DNA of 7,530 bases from Phycisphaerae bacterium (GTDB lineage: Bacteria; Planctomycetota; Phycisphaerae; UBA1845; Fen-1342): assembly GCA_022842805.1 (NCBI GenBank), contig JALHOX010000230.1, forward strand, positions 1 to 7,530. Reading direction: 5' to 3'. The first letter of the stretch is position 1. Each line of letters opens with the position of its first letter. Of this stretch, positions 1 through 5,859 are shown in pieces. The notes under the pieces are model-generated. The model made no database searches. It was not told where the DNA came from and saw nothing but the letters and a program-made list of their open reading frames with translations. The position numbers and the translations under genes are program-made.

Positions 1-339
1 ATGCTGTCGCGGATGTTTCCGTTTGGGGCGCGGCAGTTTCTGAATCGGCGGTTGAGCGGGACGGCGGAGGATGACACGTTTCCGGTTTTCTATCGCGCGA
101 ACAAGATGAGCGCGCTGCGGCGGCATGGGGAGTCGGCGGGGCTGGCGGTGGAGTCGCAACGGTACCTGGCGCACCATCCGACGTACTTTTTGTTTTCGCC
201 GGTGGTGTATCGGGTGATGGCTTCGATCGAGCGGGTCTGGACGCGGACGGGGGCGTTTCCGCAGTTGCAGCCGCGATTGCATGTGATCTTGCGGAAGGCG
301 GCGACCGGCGGCGGCGGGGGGATTGGGAGTCGAGCATGA
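1..339 (+). CDS. C-terminal part of a probable class I SAM-dependent methyltransferase (5' end outside window)
   Basis: The visible 112 residues look like the end of a class I SAM-dependent methyltransferase. There is an acidic-aromatic stretch near residues 23-31 (EDDTFPVFY), then RAN, a helix with an Arg-rich face and GLAVE. After that comes a hydrophobic segment (HHPTYFLFSPVVYRV, 58-72), a helix with the ER pair (77-78) and a final basic strand ending in LRKA. In the family this region follows the Rossmann SAM-binding domain, whose glycine-rich motif is not present here. The protein is therefore almost certainly longer and the window begins inside it; the ATG at base 1 is probably an internal Met. 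The stop TGA at 337-339 overlaps the start of the next gene as ATGA, so the two are likely translationally coupled. The substrate cannot be told. The family call rests on remembered sequence style, so an unrelated short protein is possible. Confidence 0.55.
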   Translation: MLSRMFPFGARQFLNRRLSGTAEDDTFPVFYRANKMSALRRHGESAGLAVESQRYLAHHPTYFLFSPVVYRVMASIERVWTRTGAFPQLQPRLHVILRKAATGGGGGIGSRA

Positions 340-821
340 ATGGGACGAAGATTCGATCGGCCTCGATCGACGATGTGCCGGTGATATTGCAGTTTATTCG
401 CGAGTTGGCGGAGTATGAGAAGCTGACGCATGCGTGTGTTGCGACGGAAGCGGAGCTGGCGGCGACGCTGTTTGGGGCGCGGCCGTATGCGGAAGTTTTG
501 ATTGGGGAGTGGGACGGGGAGGCGGTGGGCTTTTCGCTGTTTTTCCATAATTACTCGACGTTTTTGGCGCAGCCGGGGATTTATCTGGAAGATCTGTTTG
601 TGCGTCCGGCGGCGCGTGGTCGCGGGATTGGGCGGGCGCTGTTGACGCGGATTGCGGAGCTGGCGGTGGAGCGGAATTGCGGGCGTGTGGAGTGGAGCGT
701 GTTGGATTGGAACGCGCCGGCGATCGGGTTTTATCGCAAGCTGGGGGCGGTGCCGATGGAGGAGTGGACGACGTTTCGGTTGACGGGGGATGCGTTGCGG
801 GTGTTGGGCGGGGGGATGTGA
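336..821 (+). CDS. GNAT family N-acetyltransferase, SSAT (diamine acetyltransferase)-like
   Basis: This 161-residue protein is a complete GNAT-fold acetyltransferase, using acetyl-CoA to acetylate a small amine. Residues 6-30 form the opening strand and helix (IR.A..DDVP..L.FIRELAEYEKL). YLEDLFV at 83-89 is motif A strand 4, followed by the acetyl-CoA pyrophosphate loop RGRGIG (94-99). WNAPAIGFYRKLGA at about 125-138 is motif B. The HNYSTFL...YLEDLFV arrangement and the end E-W-T-x-F-R-L resemble eukaryotic spermidine/spermine acetyltransferase and its bacterial relatives. Length fits a single-domain enzyme. The start is supported by GGGAG at 325-329, six bases before the ATG, and by the ATGA overlap with the upstream methyltransferase-like gene. 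The family is clear. The substrate (polyamine, thialysine or other) is not, and bacterial homologues are mostly uncharacterised. Confidence 0.87.
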   Translation: MNGTKIRSASIDDVPVILQFIRELAEYEKLTHACVATEAELAATLFGARPYAEVLIGEWDGEAVGFSLFFHNYSTFLAQPGIYLEDLFVRPAARGRGIGRALLTRIAELAVERNCGRVEWSVLDWNAPAIGFYRKLGAVPMEEWTTFRLTGDALRVLGGGM

Positions 822-849
822 TTGCCGCGGGGCGGGCAATGCGAGTGAC

Positions 850-1536
850 ATGCGGCTGAAATACATCGACAACGACAGTCCCGGAAATCCGGGCGGGCGC
901 GATTACGGCTCGCGGTGGTTTCGTCGCGGCGAGTGCTATGAAGTGGCGGAGATTCACGAGCGGCCCGGCTTTCTGATGGTGCGGCCGGTGGGAGAGGCGG
1001 CGTGGCCGCGTCCGGGCGATTCGTGGTTCGAAATCGATCCGTATGCGTTTGAAACGCCACTCGAGCCGATTCCGATTCGCTCGTGCGGGTATGTGTTGCA
1101 CAATCTCGGGGACTACTACGGCTGCATCATCGAAGATCGTCGTGCGATCGATGCGATTGCGGTTTCCGAAGCTAGTTGCAGCGACATCGACGATGTTCAG
1201 GCGGGCGAATCTGTCGACGCATGGGCGTCGCGCATGCGGCTCGATCACGATCATCGCTTGGCGGCATTCTGGTATGGGCACATGCAGCGGGCGTTCGTGG
1301 CGCCGGACATTCGCGTGGTGGATTCGATCGTCGCGGGCACGACGCCGGCGCGATTTGCGGTGGTGGCGTATCCGGTGACCGAGCTCGTTCGGCGGGAAAC
1401 CAGCTTGGTGGATGCCGCACGTCTCATTCGGGAGTATGGCGAGATTTTCGGCGTCGGCTTGGAACCGAAGCTGTTGGATGACGACTATTGGACGGGGACG
1501 GGCGAGCCGCGGATCATCAATGAACGCGCTGAGTGA
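850..1536 (+). CDS. Hypothetical protein, 228 residues, no recognised family
   Basis: I do not recognise this protein. From ATG 850 it is 228 residues, acidic, rich in Asp, Trp and Tyr, with no signal peptide, membrane helix or repeat. The N-terminal third (to about residue 65) is probably beta-rich, with strands such as ECYEVAEI and GFLMVRPV. A middle part contains GYVLHNLGDYYGCIIEDRRAI, and a C-terminal third looks helical (ELVRRETSLVDAARLIREYGEIFGVG). No catalytic motif stands out. The frame stays open back to 790, but the extra residues are Cys/Gly-rich and low-complexity, so ATG 850 is preferred; only a weak GAG at 843-845 precedes it. It follows the GNAT gene by 28 bases and precedes the DHH phosphoesterase by 36 bases, so co-transcription is likely. 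Glycine is mostly GGC and C-ending codons are common, unlike the GGG-heavy genes on either side, which supports real but differently evolving coding sequence. Confidence 0.72.
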   Translation: MRLKYIDNDSPGNPGGRDYGSRWFRRGECYEVAEIHERPGFLMVRPVGEAAWPRPGDSWFEIDPYAFETPLEPIPIRSCGYVLHNLGDYYGCIIEDRRAIDAIAVSEASCSDIDDVQAGESVDAWASRMRLDHDHRLAAFWYGHMQRAFVAPDIRVVDSIVAGTTPARFAVVAYPVTELVRRETSLVDAARLIREYGEIFGVGLEPKLLDDDYWTGTGEPRIINERAE

Positions 1537-1561
1537 AGTGTCGATCGGGCGCGATTTCCGT

Positions 1562-1567
1562 GAAAGG
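1562..1567 (+). promoter_or_regulatory. Ribosome-binding site deciding the start of the DHH phosphoesterase gene
   Basis: GAAAGG lies five bases before ATG 1573. An in-frame GTG at 1567 overlaps the last base of this motif and so has no room for its own site. The ATG at 1573 is therefore the better start. Confidence 0.55.
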
Positions 1568-1572
1568 TGCGC

Positions 1573-2565
1573 ATGATCCCAGTTCTGAATTGGAATGACG
1601 CGACGCGGTGGATGGGGCAGCGAAAGCGGGTGGCGGTGTTTTCGCATCGTCGGCCTGATGGCGATGCGCTGGGGTCGATGGTGGGGGCGTGGGCGGCGGC
1701 GGGGCGGATGGGGGTGGCGGCGGACTTGTGGTTGTATGAGCCGCTGGGCGATCGTCAGGCGCATGTGGGGGCGAGCGTGGATTGGAAGGTGTTTGGGGGC
1801 GATGCGGGGATTCTGGCGGGGTATGACGGCGTGATCATCGTCGACACGTGTGCGACGGCGCAGTTGCAGCCGATCGCGGCGTGGCTGGCGAGCGGGCCGC
1901 CGACGTTGGTGATCGATCATCACGCGACGCGCGACGCGATCGGGACGCGGGTGGGCGATTTGCAGTTGGTCGATGAGCGTGCGGGGGCGGCGTCGATGTT
2001 GATGGTTGAGTGGTTTGAGTCGCAGGGCTGGGCGATCGAGCGCGAGGTTGCGACGGCGCTGTTTGCGGGCATTGCGACGGATTGCGGGTGGTTTCGGTTT
2101 TCGAATACGGATCCGCGGATGTTGCGGGCCGCGGCGCGGCTGTTGGAGGCGGGGGTTCAGGCGAATGAGCTGTATGGGCAGTTGTTTGAGCGGGAGCCGT
2201 TGGTGCGGCGGCGGCTGGCGGCGCGGCTGGTCGAGGGGATGCGGCTGTTGGCGGGCGGGAAGCTGGCGGTGATGGAGCTGCGACGGGCGGATTTTGAGGC
2301 GGTGGGGGCGGATGCGTCGCAGACGGAGGATCTGGTGAATGAGCCGATGCGGATTGCCGGCGTGGCGGCGAGTCTGCTGTTTATTGAGGAAGCGAATGGC
2401 GATGCGCGGGTGAATCTGCGGAGCAAGCACACGCTCGATGTGGCGGCGCTGGCGGCGGGGTATGGCGGCGGGGGACATGTGCGGGCGGCGGGGCTGCGGC
2501 TGGCGAAGCCGTGGGAGATGGTGCGCGATGAGATTGTGGCGAAGGCTGTGGGGGTGTTTTCGTAG
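1573..2565 (+). CDS. DHH/DHHA1 family phosphoesterase, NrnA-like (nanoRNase / pAp phosphatase type)
   Basis: This 330-residue cytoplasmic protein has the full two-domain layout of NrnA-like enzymes. These use divalent metal, usually Mn2+, to hydrolyse short oligoribonucleotides and, in some members, 3'-phosphoadenosine 5'-phosphate. The DHH domain shows SHRRPDGDALGS (24-35; metal ligands H25, D29, D31), VIIVDTCA (88-95; D91), VIDHHAT (113-119; the DHH triad 115-117) and ATDCGWFRFSNT (168-179; D170). The DHHA1 substrate-binding domain follows and ends in the glycine-rich GGGGHVRAAG (298-307). All expected ligands are present and the length is typical, so the enzyme should be active. ATG 1573 is chosen over GTG 1567 because of the GAAAGG site. 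It is the last gene of the + strand block, 36 bases after the unknown gene, and meets pdxH tail to tail. The exact substrate preference among NrnA-like proteins cannot be read from sequence. Confidence 0.9.
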   Translation: MIPVLNWNDATRWMGQRKRVAVFSHRRPDGDALGSMVGAWAAAGRMGVAADLWLYEPLGDRQAHVGASVDWKVFGGDAGILAGYDGVIIVDTCATAQLQPIAAWLASGPPTLVIDHHATRDAIGTRVGDLQLVDERAGAASMLMVEWFESQGWAIEREVATALFAGIATDCGWFRFSNTDPRMLRAAARLLEAGVQANELYGQLFEREPLVRRRLAARLVEGMRLLAGGKLAVMELRRADFEAVGADASQTEDLVNEPMRIAGVAASLLFIEEANGDARVNLRSKHTLDVAALAAGYGGGGHVRAAGLRLAKPWEMVRDEIVAKAVGVFS

Positions 2566-2588
2566 GATTTTCAGCGTATGAGGGAGTG

Positions 2589-2628
2589 AGCGGCGCGGGC
2601 CGGCTTAGGGGGCGAGCCGCGGGCCGCT
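2589..2628. terminator. GC-rich hairpin between convergent genes, possible bidirectional terminator
   Basis: AGCGGC (2589-2594) pairs with GCCGCT (2623-2628), and GCGG (2595-2598) pairs with CCGC (2617-2620) across a two-base bulge (GG, 2621-2622). The loop is 18 bases. It sits in the 90-base gap between the nrnA-like stop (2565) and the pdxH stop (2656), the expected place for a shared terminator. Neither side has a T-tract, so it is not a canonical intrinsic terminator. It may act with Rho, or may be a repeat element instead. Confidence 0.4.
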
Positions 2629-2655
2629 TATGACAGGATGGCGCTGGTGCGTTGT

Positions 2656-3306
2656 CTATGGCGACAAGCGTTCGCGGGACCAGTTGCCGCGGCCGTCGAG
2701 CAGGCGGTATCGGAGTCGGTCGTGCATCCGGTTGGCGCGGCCTTGCCAGAACTCGAACTCGTCGGGCCGTACGCGATAGCCGCCCCAGTGCGGCGGGCGC
2801 GGGATTTCGCGGTGGGCGTATTCGGCGTCGACGGCGGCGAAGCGACGCTCGAGGGCCTCGCGATTGGGGACGACGCGGCTCTGATCGGAGGCGATGGCGC
2901 CGAGTTTGCTGGGGCGCGGGCGGCTGGCGAAATAGGCGTCGGACTCGGCGGCTGAGATGCGCTCGACCAAACCGCAGACGCGCACCTGGCGTTCGAGGGT
3001 GGGCCACCAGAAGCAGAGGCTGCAGGCCGGGGCGCGGGAGAGCTCGTGGCCTTTTTCGCTGTCGTAGTTGGTGTAGAAGACGAGTCCGGAATCTTCGATG
3101 CCCTTGAGAAGCACGGTGCGGGCCCGGGGGCGACCGCGGGAGTCCACCGTCGCGAGTGTCATGGCGTTGGGTTCGGGCGTGCCGGATTTCAGCGCGGCAT
3201 CGAACCAAGTTCGAAAGAGCGGGAGCGGGGCGGCGGGGGCGTCTGCTTCGAGCAGCGACCCGGTTTGATAGTTTCGACGCAAGTCTTGAACCGGAAGATC
3301 GGCCAT
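2656..3306 (-). CDS. pdxH: Pyridoxamine/pyridoxine 5'-phosphate oxidase
   Basis: PdxH is the FMN-dependent oxidase that converts pyridoxine or pyridoxamine 5'-phosphate to pyridoxal 5'-phosphate, the last step of B6 synthesis or salvage, in the cytoplasm. At 216 residues it has family length. FMN-binding features are R63-TVLL-K68, FYTNYDSEKGHEL (77-89) and TLERQV (103-108, Q107). Substrate-phosphate residues known from E. coli (K72, Y129, R133, S137) appear at K68, Y125, R129 and S133, a constant offset of four. The active-site pair R-x-H is R193/H195 within WQGRANRMHDR, and the protein ends in the usual W-x4-L-S-P. Three consecutive start codons exist (GTG 3312, ATG 3309, ATG 3306); GAGG at 3314-3317 is seven bases from ATG 3306, so that start is used. 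The tsaD stop codon overlaps this ribosome-binding site, so the two are probably translationally coupled. It is the last gene of its operon. Confidence 0.96.
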   Translation of the reverse strand: MADLPVQDLRRNYQTGSLLEADAPAAPLPLFRTWFDAALKSGTPEPNAMTLATVDSRGRPRARTVLLKGIEDSGLVFYTNYDSEKGHELSRAPACSLCFWWPTLERQVRVCGLVERISAAESDAYFASRPRPSKLGAIASDQSRVVPNREALERRFAAVDAEYAHREIPRPPHWGGYRVRPDEFEFWQGRANRMHDRLRYRLLDGRGNWSRERLSP

Positions 3307-3313
3307 CATCACA

Positions 3314-3317
3314 CCTC
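3314..3317 (-). promoter_or_regulatory. Ribosome-binding site of pdxH, overlapping the tsaD stop codon
   Basis: GAGG on the - strand lies four bases from ATG 3309 and seven from ATG 3306, favouring the latter. The tsaD stop TGA (3316-3318) shares its GA with the site, so ribosomes ending tsaD are positioned to restart on pdxH. Confidence 0.6.
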
Positions 3318-4356
3318 AACGGACGGGGCGCACCAACCCGGATCGCGGCTCGAGCGACAGCTCGGCCGTCTGCCCCGCGAGGAGAAGATGGTACGCGAGT
3401 GCGGCGAGCATCGCCGCGTTGTCGGTGCAATAGGCGCCGGGCGTGAGGGTGAGCTTGAGGGCGTGGGCGTTGCATGCGTCGTGCAGTTGTTGTCGTAGCG
3501 CGCCGTTTGCGGCGACACCGCCGCCGACGACGATGTGCGGCGTCGCGGCGCGCGCGGCGGCGGCGATGGTCTTGCCCACGAGGACGTCGACGAGGGCGGC
3601 CTGAAAACTCGCGGCGACATCGGCCTGCTCGCTCATCGATCGCTTGGCGATATCGCCGTACTTTTTGCCGACGCCGTGGACGTGGTACATGACGGCGGTC
3701 TTGAGGCCGCTGAATGAGAAATTGTCGTGGGGCTCGTTGATCCAGGTGCGTGGAAAGCGGTGGGCTTTGGGATTTCCGCCGCGGGCGAGGCGCTCGACGG
3801 CGGGGCCGCCGGGGAATCCGAGTTCGAGGATGGCGGCGACTTTGTCGAAGGCTTCGCCGGCGGCGTCGTCGACGGTCTGGCCGAGGAGGGTCTGATCGAG
3901 GGCGGACCGAACGAGGTAGAGCGACGTGTGGCCGCCGCTGACGACGAGCGCGACGGCGGGCCAGCCGCCGTTGGTTGCGAAGTCGGGGGCAAGCGAGGCG
4001 CTGGCGGCGTGGGCGGCGAGGTGGTCGACGGCGAGGAGCGGGCGATCGAGCGTGAGGGCGAGGGTTTTGGCGGCGGTGACGCCGACGAGCAGCGAACCGA
4101 CGAGTCCGGGTCCGTCGCTGACGGCGATGGCGTCGATTTCTTCGTAGCGGGTGTTGGCCGATTCGAGGGCGGCCTCGATCACGGCGTCGATGCGTTCGAC
4201 GTGGGCGCGCGAGGCGATCTCGGGGACGACGCCGCCGTAGCGGGCGTGCAGATCGAACTGGCTGCTGACGATGTTGGAAAGCACATCGCGGCCGTCGCGG
4301 ACGACGGCGGCGGAGGTTTCGTCGCAGGAGGACTCGATGCCGAGGATCAGTGTCAT
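3316..4356 (-). CDS. tsaD: tRNA N6-adenosine threonylcarbamoyltransferase TsaD (Kae1/YgjD family)
   Basis: TsaD transfers the threonylcarbamoyl group from threonylcarbamoyl-AMP to A37 of ANN-decoding tRNAs (t6A), working with TsaB and TsaE in bacteria. The protein is 346 residues, the usual size. It opens with LGIESSCDETSAAVV (5-19), the ASKHA phosphate-1 region. GGVVPEIASRAHVE is at 41-54 and DGPGLVGSLLVG at 81-92. The metal-binding pair is H112/H116 in DHLAAH. VVSGGHTSL, the SFSGLKTAV loop, GGGVAAN and TDNAAM (metal ligand D312) follow in order. The middle of the H-x3-H motif is LAA rather than the common LEG, but the ligands are intact. The frame stays open far upstream, yet homology begins exactly at ATG 4356, whose ATGA overlaps the stop of the membrane protein gene. 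The pdxH gene follows directly. TsaB, TsaC and TsaE genes are not in this window. Confidence 0.97.
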   Translation of the reverse strand: MTLILGIESSCDETSAAVVRDGRDVLSNIVSSQFDLHARYGGVVPEIASRAHVERIDAVIEAALESANTRYEEIDAIAVSDGPGLVGSLLVGVTAAKTLALTLDRPLLAVDHLAAHAASASLAPDFATNGGWPAVALVVSGGHTSLYLVRSALDQTLLGQTVDDAAGEAFDKVAAILELGFPGGPAVERLARGGNPKAHRFPRTWINEPHDNFSFSGLKTAVMYHVHGVGKKYGDIAKRSMSEQADVAASFQAALVDVLVGKTIAAAARAATPHIVVGGGVAANGALRQQLHDACNAHALKLTLTPGAYCTDNAAMLAALAYHLLLAGQTAELSLEPRSGLVRPVR

Positions 4357-5765
4357 GTCGATTCGTCCGCGACGGCGCCGGAGCGCGTAAGCAATCGCGA
4401 ATCGCGCGCCAGCGTGAGACGCGTCGCGATGATCGGCGTGGCGAGTGCGGCGACGGTTGCGAGCAGCACGCCGACGGCTTCGGGAAGGTGTCGGAGCGAT
4501 TCGGGGGTGGCGCGGTCGAGCAGGCTGAGTTGCGCGAAGACGAGGAACAGCGCGGCGGCGATGGAGAGTTTGGCGAGGGTATGGCGCGGACCGAGGGCGT
4601 GGATGGTTGCGCCGAGCAGGGTGAGCGTGGGCAATGTCCAGATCATGTGATAGCGGCGCATGACGGGCATGAGCCAAAGCATGGCCAACAGGACGAGCGC
4701 GAACTCGAAACGCAGCTCCCACGGCGTCATCGTGTTCGCCGGGCGGCGGACGACCACGAGCAGCAGAAAGAGGCTGCCGAGGGTGATGGCGCTGACCACT
4801 TTGGCGACGACGGGCGCGGGCAGGTTCACTAGATTGAGAAAGCGCGGCTCGCGCGCGTCTTCGCTGCGCGGTTCGTTGTCGAAGTGGGTGTTCCAGTTTG
4901 TGCGGGAGAGCCAGCGGCTGGCGACGGCGCTCCAGCTTTGGTTGCGCCAGTCCATCTCCAGCCCGTGGGTGATGAGCCCGTTGTGGGAGCCGCGCGTCAC
5001 TGCTTTGGTAAACCAGGCGCGATAGGCCCCGCCCGCCATCTGCGGGCCGAAGATGGCGGCATCGGCGAGCGGGCCGGCGATGATGATTGTGGCGATGGCG
5101 GCGGCGACGGTGCGCCAGGAACGCTTTGCGGCATACCAAATGATGAGCAAGCCGGGGGTGATTTTGAGCAGCACCGCCAATCCGAGCCAGAAGCCTGCGA
5201 GTCCGCTGCGGCCGCGATGCCAGACCACGAAGCTGAGGACCATGAGCCAGAGCGTGAGCGTATCGACCTGATTGAGGCGAAACTCCCAGAGCCAGAATGT
5301 GAATAGCATGATGGCGGGGATGATCTGGGTGACGGCCCAATCTTGCGGCGCGAATCCGGAGAACTCGCGGCCGAGCATGCGGACCGCGCCGATCGCTGCG
5401 AAGATGTTGATCCAAATCCAGATCAGCCCGGCGGTGCGAATGTCGCCGATCCAGGCGAAGCCGGTCATGAGTCGGGCAACGAAGGGCCAGTACCAATCGA
5501 GCATGCCGCGGGGGCGGATGGAGCCATCGGGCAATTGGTCGTAGCCGGGGTCGAAGTTGCCGTCGTGGAGGAGCGACGCGCCGGCCTTGTAGAAGTATTC
5601 GAAGTCGGGCTGCATGTTGGGCAGGCCGAGTTGCAGGGCGCCCTCGAAGCCGAAGCGGATGAAGGTGATGGCGATCAGCAGGGTGCAGGCCCAGCGGGCG
5701 AGCGGTGGGGCGGTGGGAGCGTTGAGATGGGCGGTGGACGGCGCTGCCGTCGGGGGCGAGAGCAT
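4353..5765 (-). CDS. Multi-pass membrane glycosyltransferase, GT87 (DUF2029) family
   Basis: This 470-residue integral membrane protein has about ten to eleven hydrophobic segments. The clearest are near residues 24-44, 112-130, 145-160, 166-182, 190-210, 218-238, 318-340, 352-370, 374-391, 398-415 and 430-449. Family-like marks are DFEYFY (54-59) in the first extracytoplasmic loop, WYWPF (91-95), NQVDTLTLWLM (165-175), LKITPGLL (200-207) and NQSWSAVASRWL (275-286). This pattern fits GT87, the GT-C fold group that includes mannosyltransferases using polyprenyl-phosphate sugars on the outer face of the membrane. The acceptor here is unknown. The ATG at 5765 has no convincing ribosome-binding site, so the first 20 or so residues (Pro/Ala-rich, before helix 1) are uncertain. 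It lies 93 bases after prfA and overlaps tsaD by ATGA. No other envelope-glycan gene is nearby, so the context does not explain its role. Confidence 0.8.
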   Translation of the reverse strand: MLSPPTAAPSTAHLNAPTAPPLARWACTLLIAITFIRFGFEGALQLGLPNMQPDFEYFYKAGASLLHDGNFDPGYDQLPDGSIRPRGMLDWYWPFVARLMTGFAWIGDIRTAGLIWIWINIFAAIGAVRMLGREFSGFAPQDWAVTQIIPAIMLFTFWLWEFRLNQVDTLTLWLMVLSFVVWHRGRSGLAGFWLGLAVLLKITPGLLIIWYAAKRSWRTVAAAIATIIIAGPLADAAIFGPQMAGGAYRAWFTKAVTRGSHNGLITHGLEMDWRNQSWSAVASRWLSRTNWNTHFDNEPRSEDAREPRFLNLVNLPAPVVAKVVSAITLGSLFLLLVVVRRPANTMTPWELRFEFALVLLAMLWLMPVMRRYHMIWTLPTLTLLGATIHALGPRHTLAKLSIAAALFLVFAQLSLLDRATPESLRHLPEAVGVLLATVAALATPIIATRLTLARDSRLLTRSGAVADEST

Positions 5766-5809
5766 CGGGGCGAATCTTATGGCGAATTCTGCGTTACTGG
5801 GGTCTGGCG

Positions 5810-5833
5810 GTGAAAGGGTGAGACGGTGAGACG
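5810..5833. repeat. Three tandem 8-base units in the prfA-GT87 intergenic gap
   Basis: The + strand reads GTGAAAGG, GTGAGACG, GTGAGACG back to back; the last two copies are identical and the first differs at two positions. It lies entirely between the prfA stop and the GT87 start. A GCGACC doublet follows at 5837-5848, if read as GCGACC at 5837-5842 and GCGACC at 5843-5848. Confidence 0.6.
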
Positions 5834-5844
5834 GCGGCGACCGC

Positions 5845-5859
5845 GACCGAGGCTCGGTC
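5845..5859 (-). repeat. Palindrome/hairpin touching the prfA stop codon
   Basis: GACCGA (5845-5850) and TCGGTC (5854-5859) form a perfect six-pair stem around a three-base loop. The stem includes the first base of the prfA stop codon (TAG, 5861-5859). On the - strand no T-tract follows, so an intrinsic terminator is not supported; a weak pause site or a dispersed repeat are alternatives. Confidence 0.45.

Noticed and set aside
790..849. 20-residue N-terminal extension of the unknown gene to ATG 790
   Set aside because: It would overlap the GNAT gene by 32 bases and encodes a Cys/Gly-rich stretch unlike the rest; ATG 850 gives a cleaner start.
394..2478. 694-codon open frame on the - strand opposite the GNAT, unknown and NrnA-like genes
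   Set aside because: The product is Arg/Pro/His-rich low-complexity sequence with no domain, typical of the antisense of GC-rich coding DNA. The + strand frames have clear motifs.
2381..3475. 364-codon - strand frame over the end of the NrnA-like gene and pdxH
   Set aside because: Low-complexity Arg/Pro/Ala product in a shifted frame of pdxH; the pdxH frame contains all family motifs.
3727..4650. 307-codon + strand frame opposite tsaD
   Set aside because: Gly/Val/Asp-rich product, the usual antisense pattern of a GC-rich gene; tsaD on the other strand is certain.
4357..5496. In-frame upstream extension of tsaD through the GT87 gene, suggesting a 726-residue fusion
   Set aside because: The extension is an Arg/His/Pro-rich shadow of the GT87 reading frame. 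TsaD homology starts exactly at ATG 4356, at the ATGA overlap.
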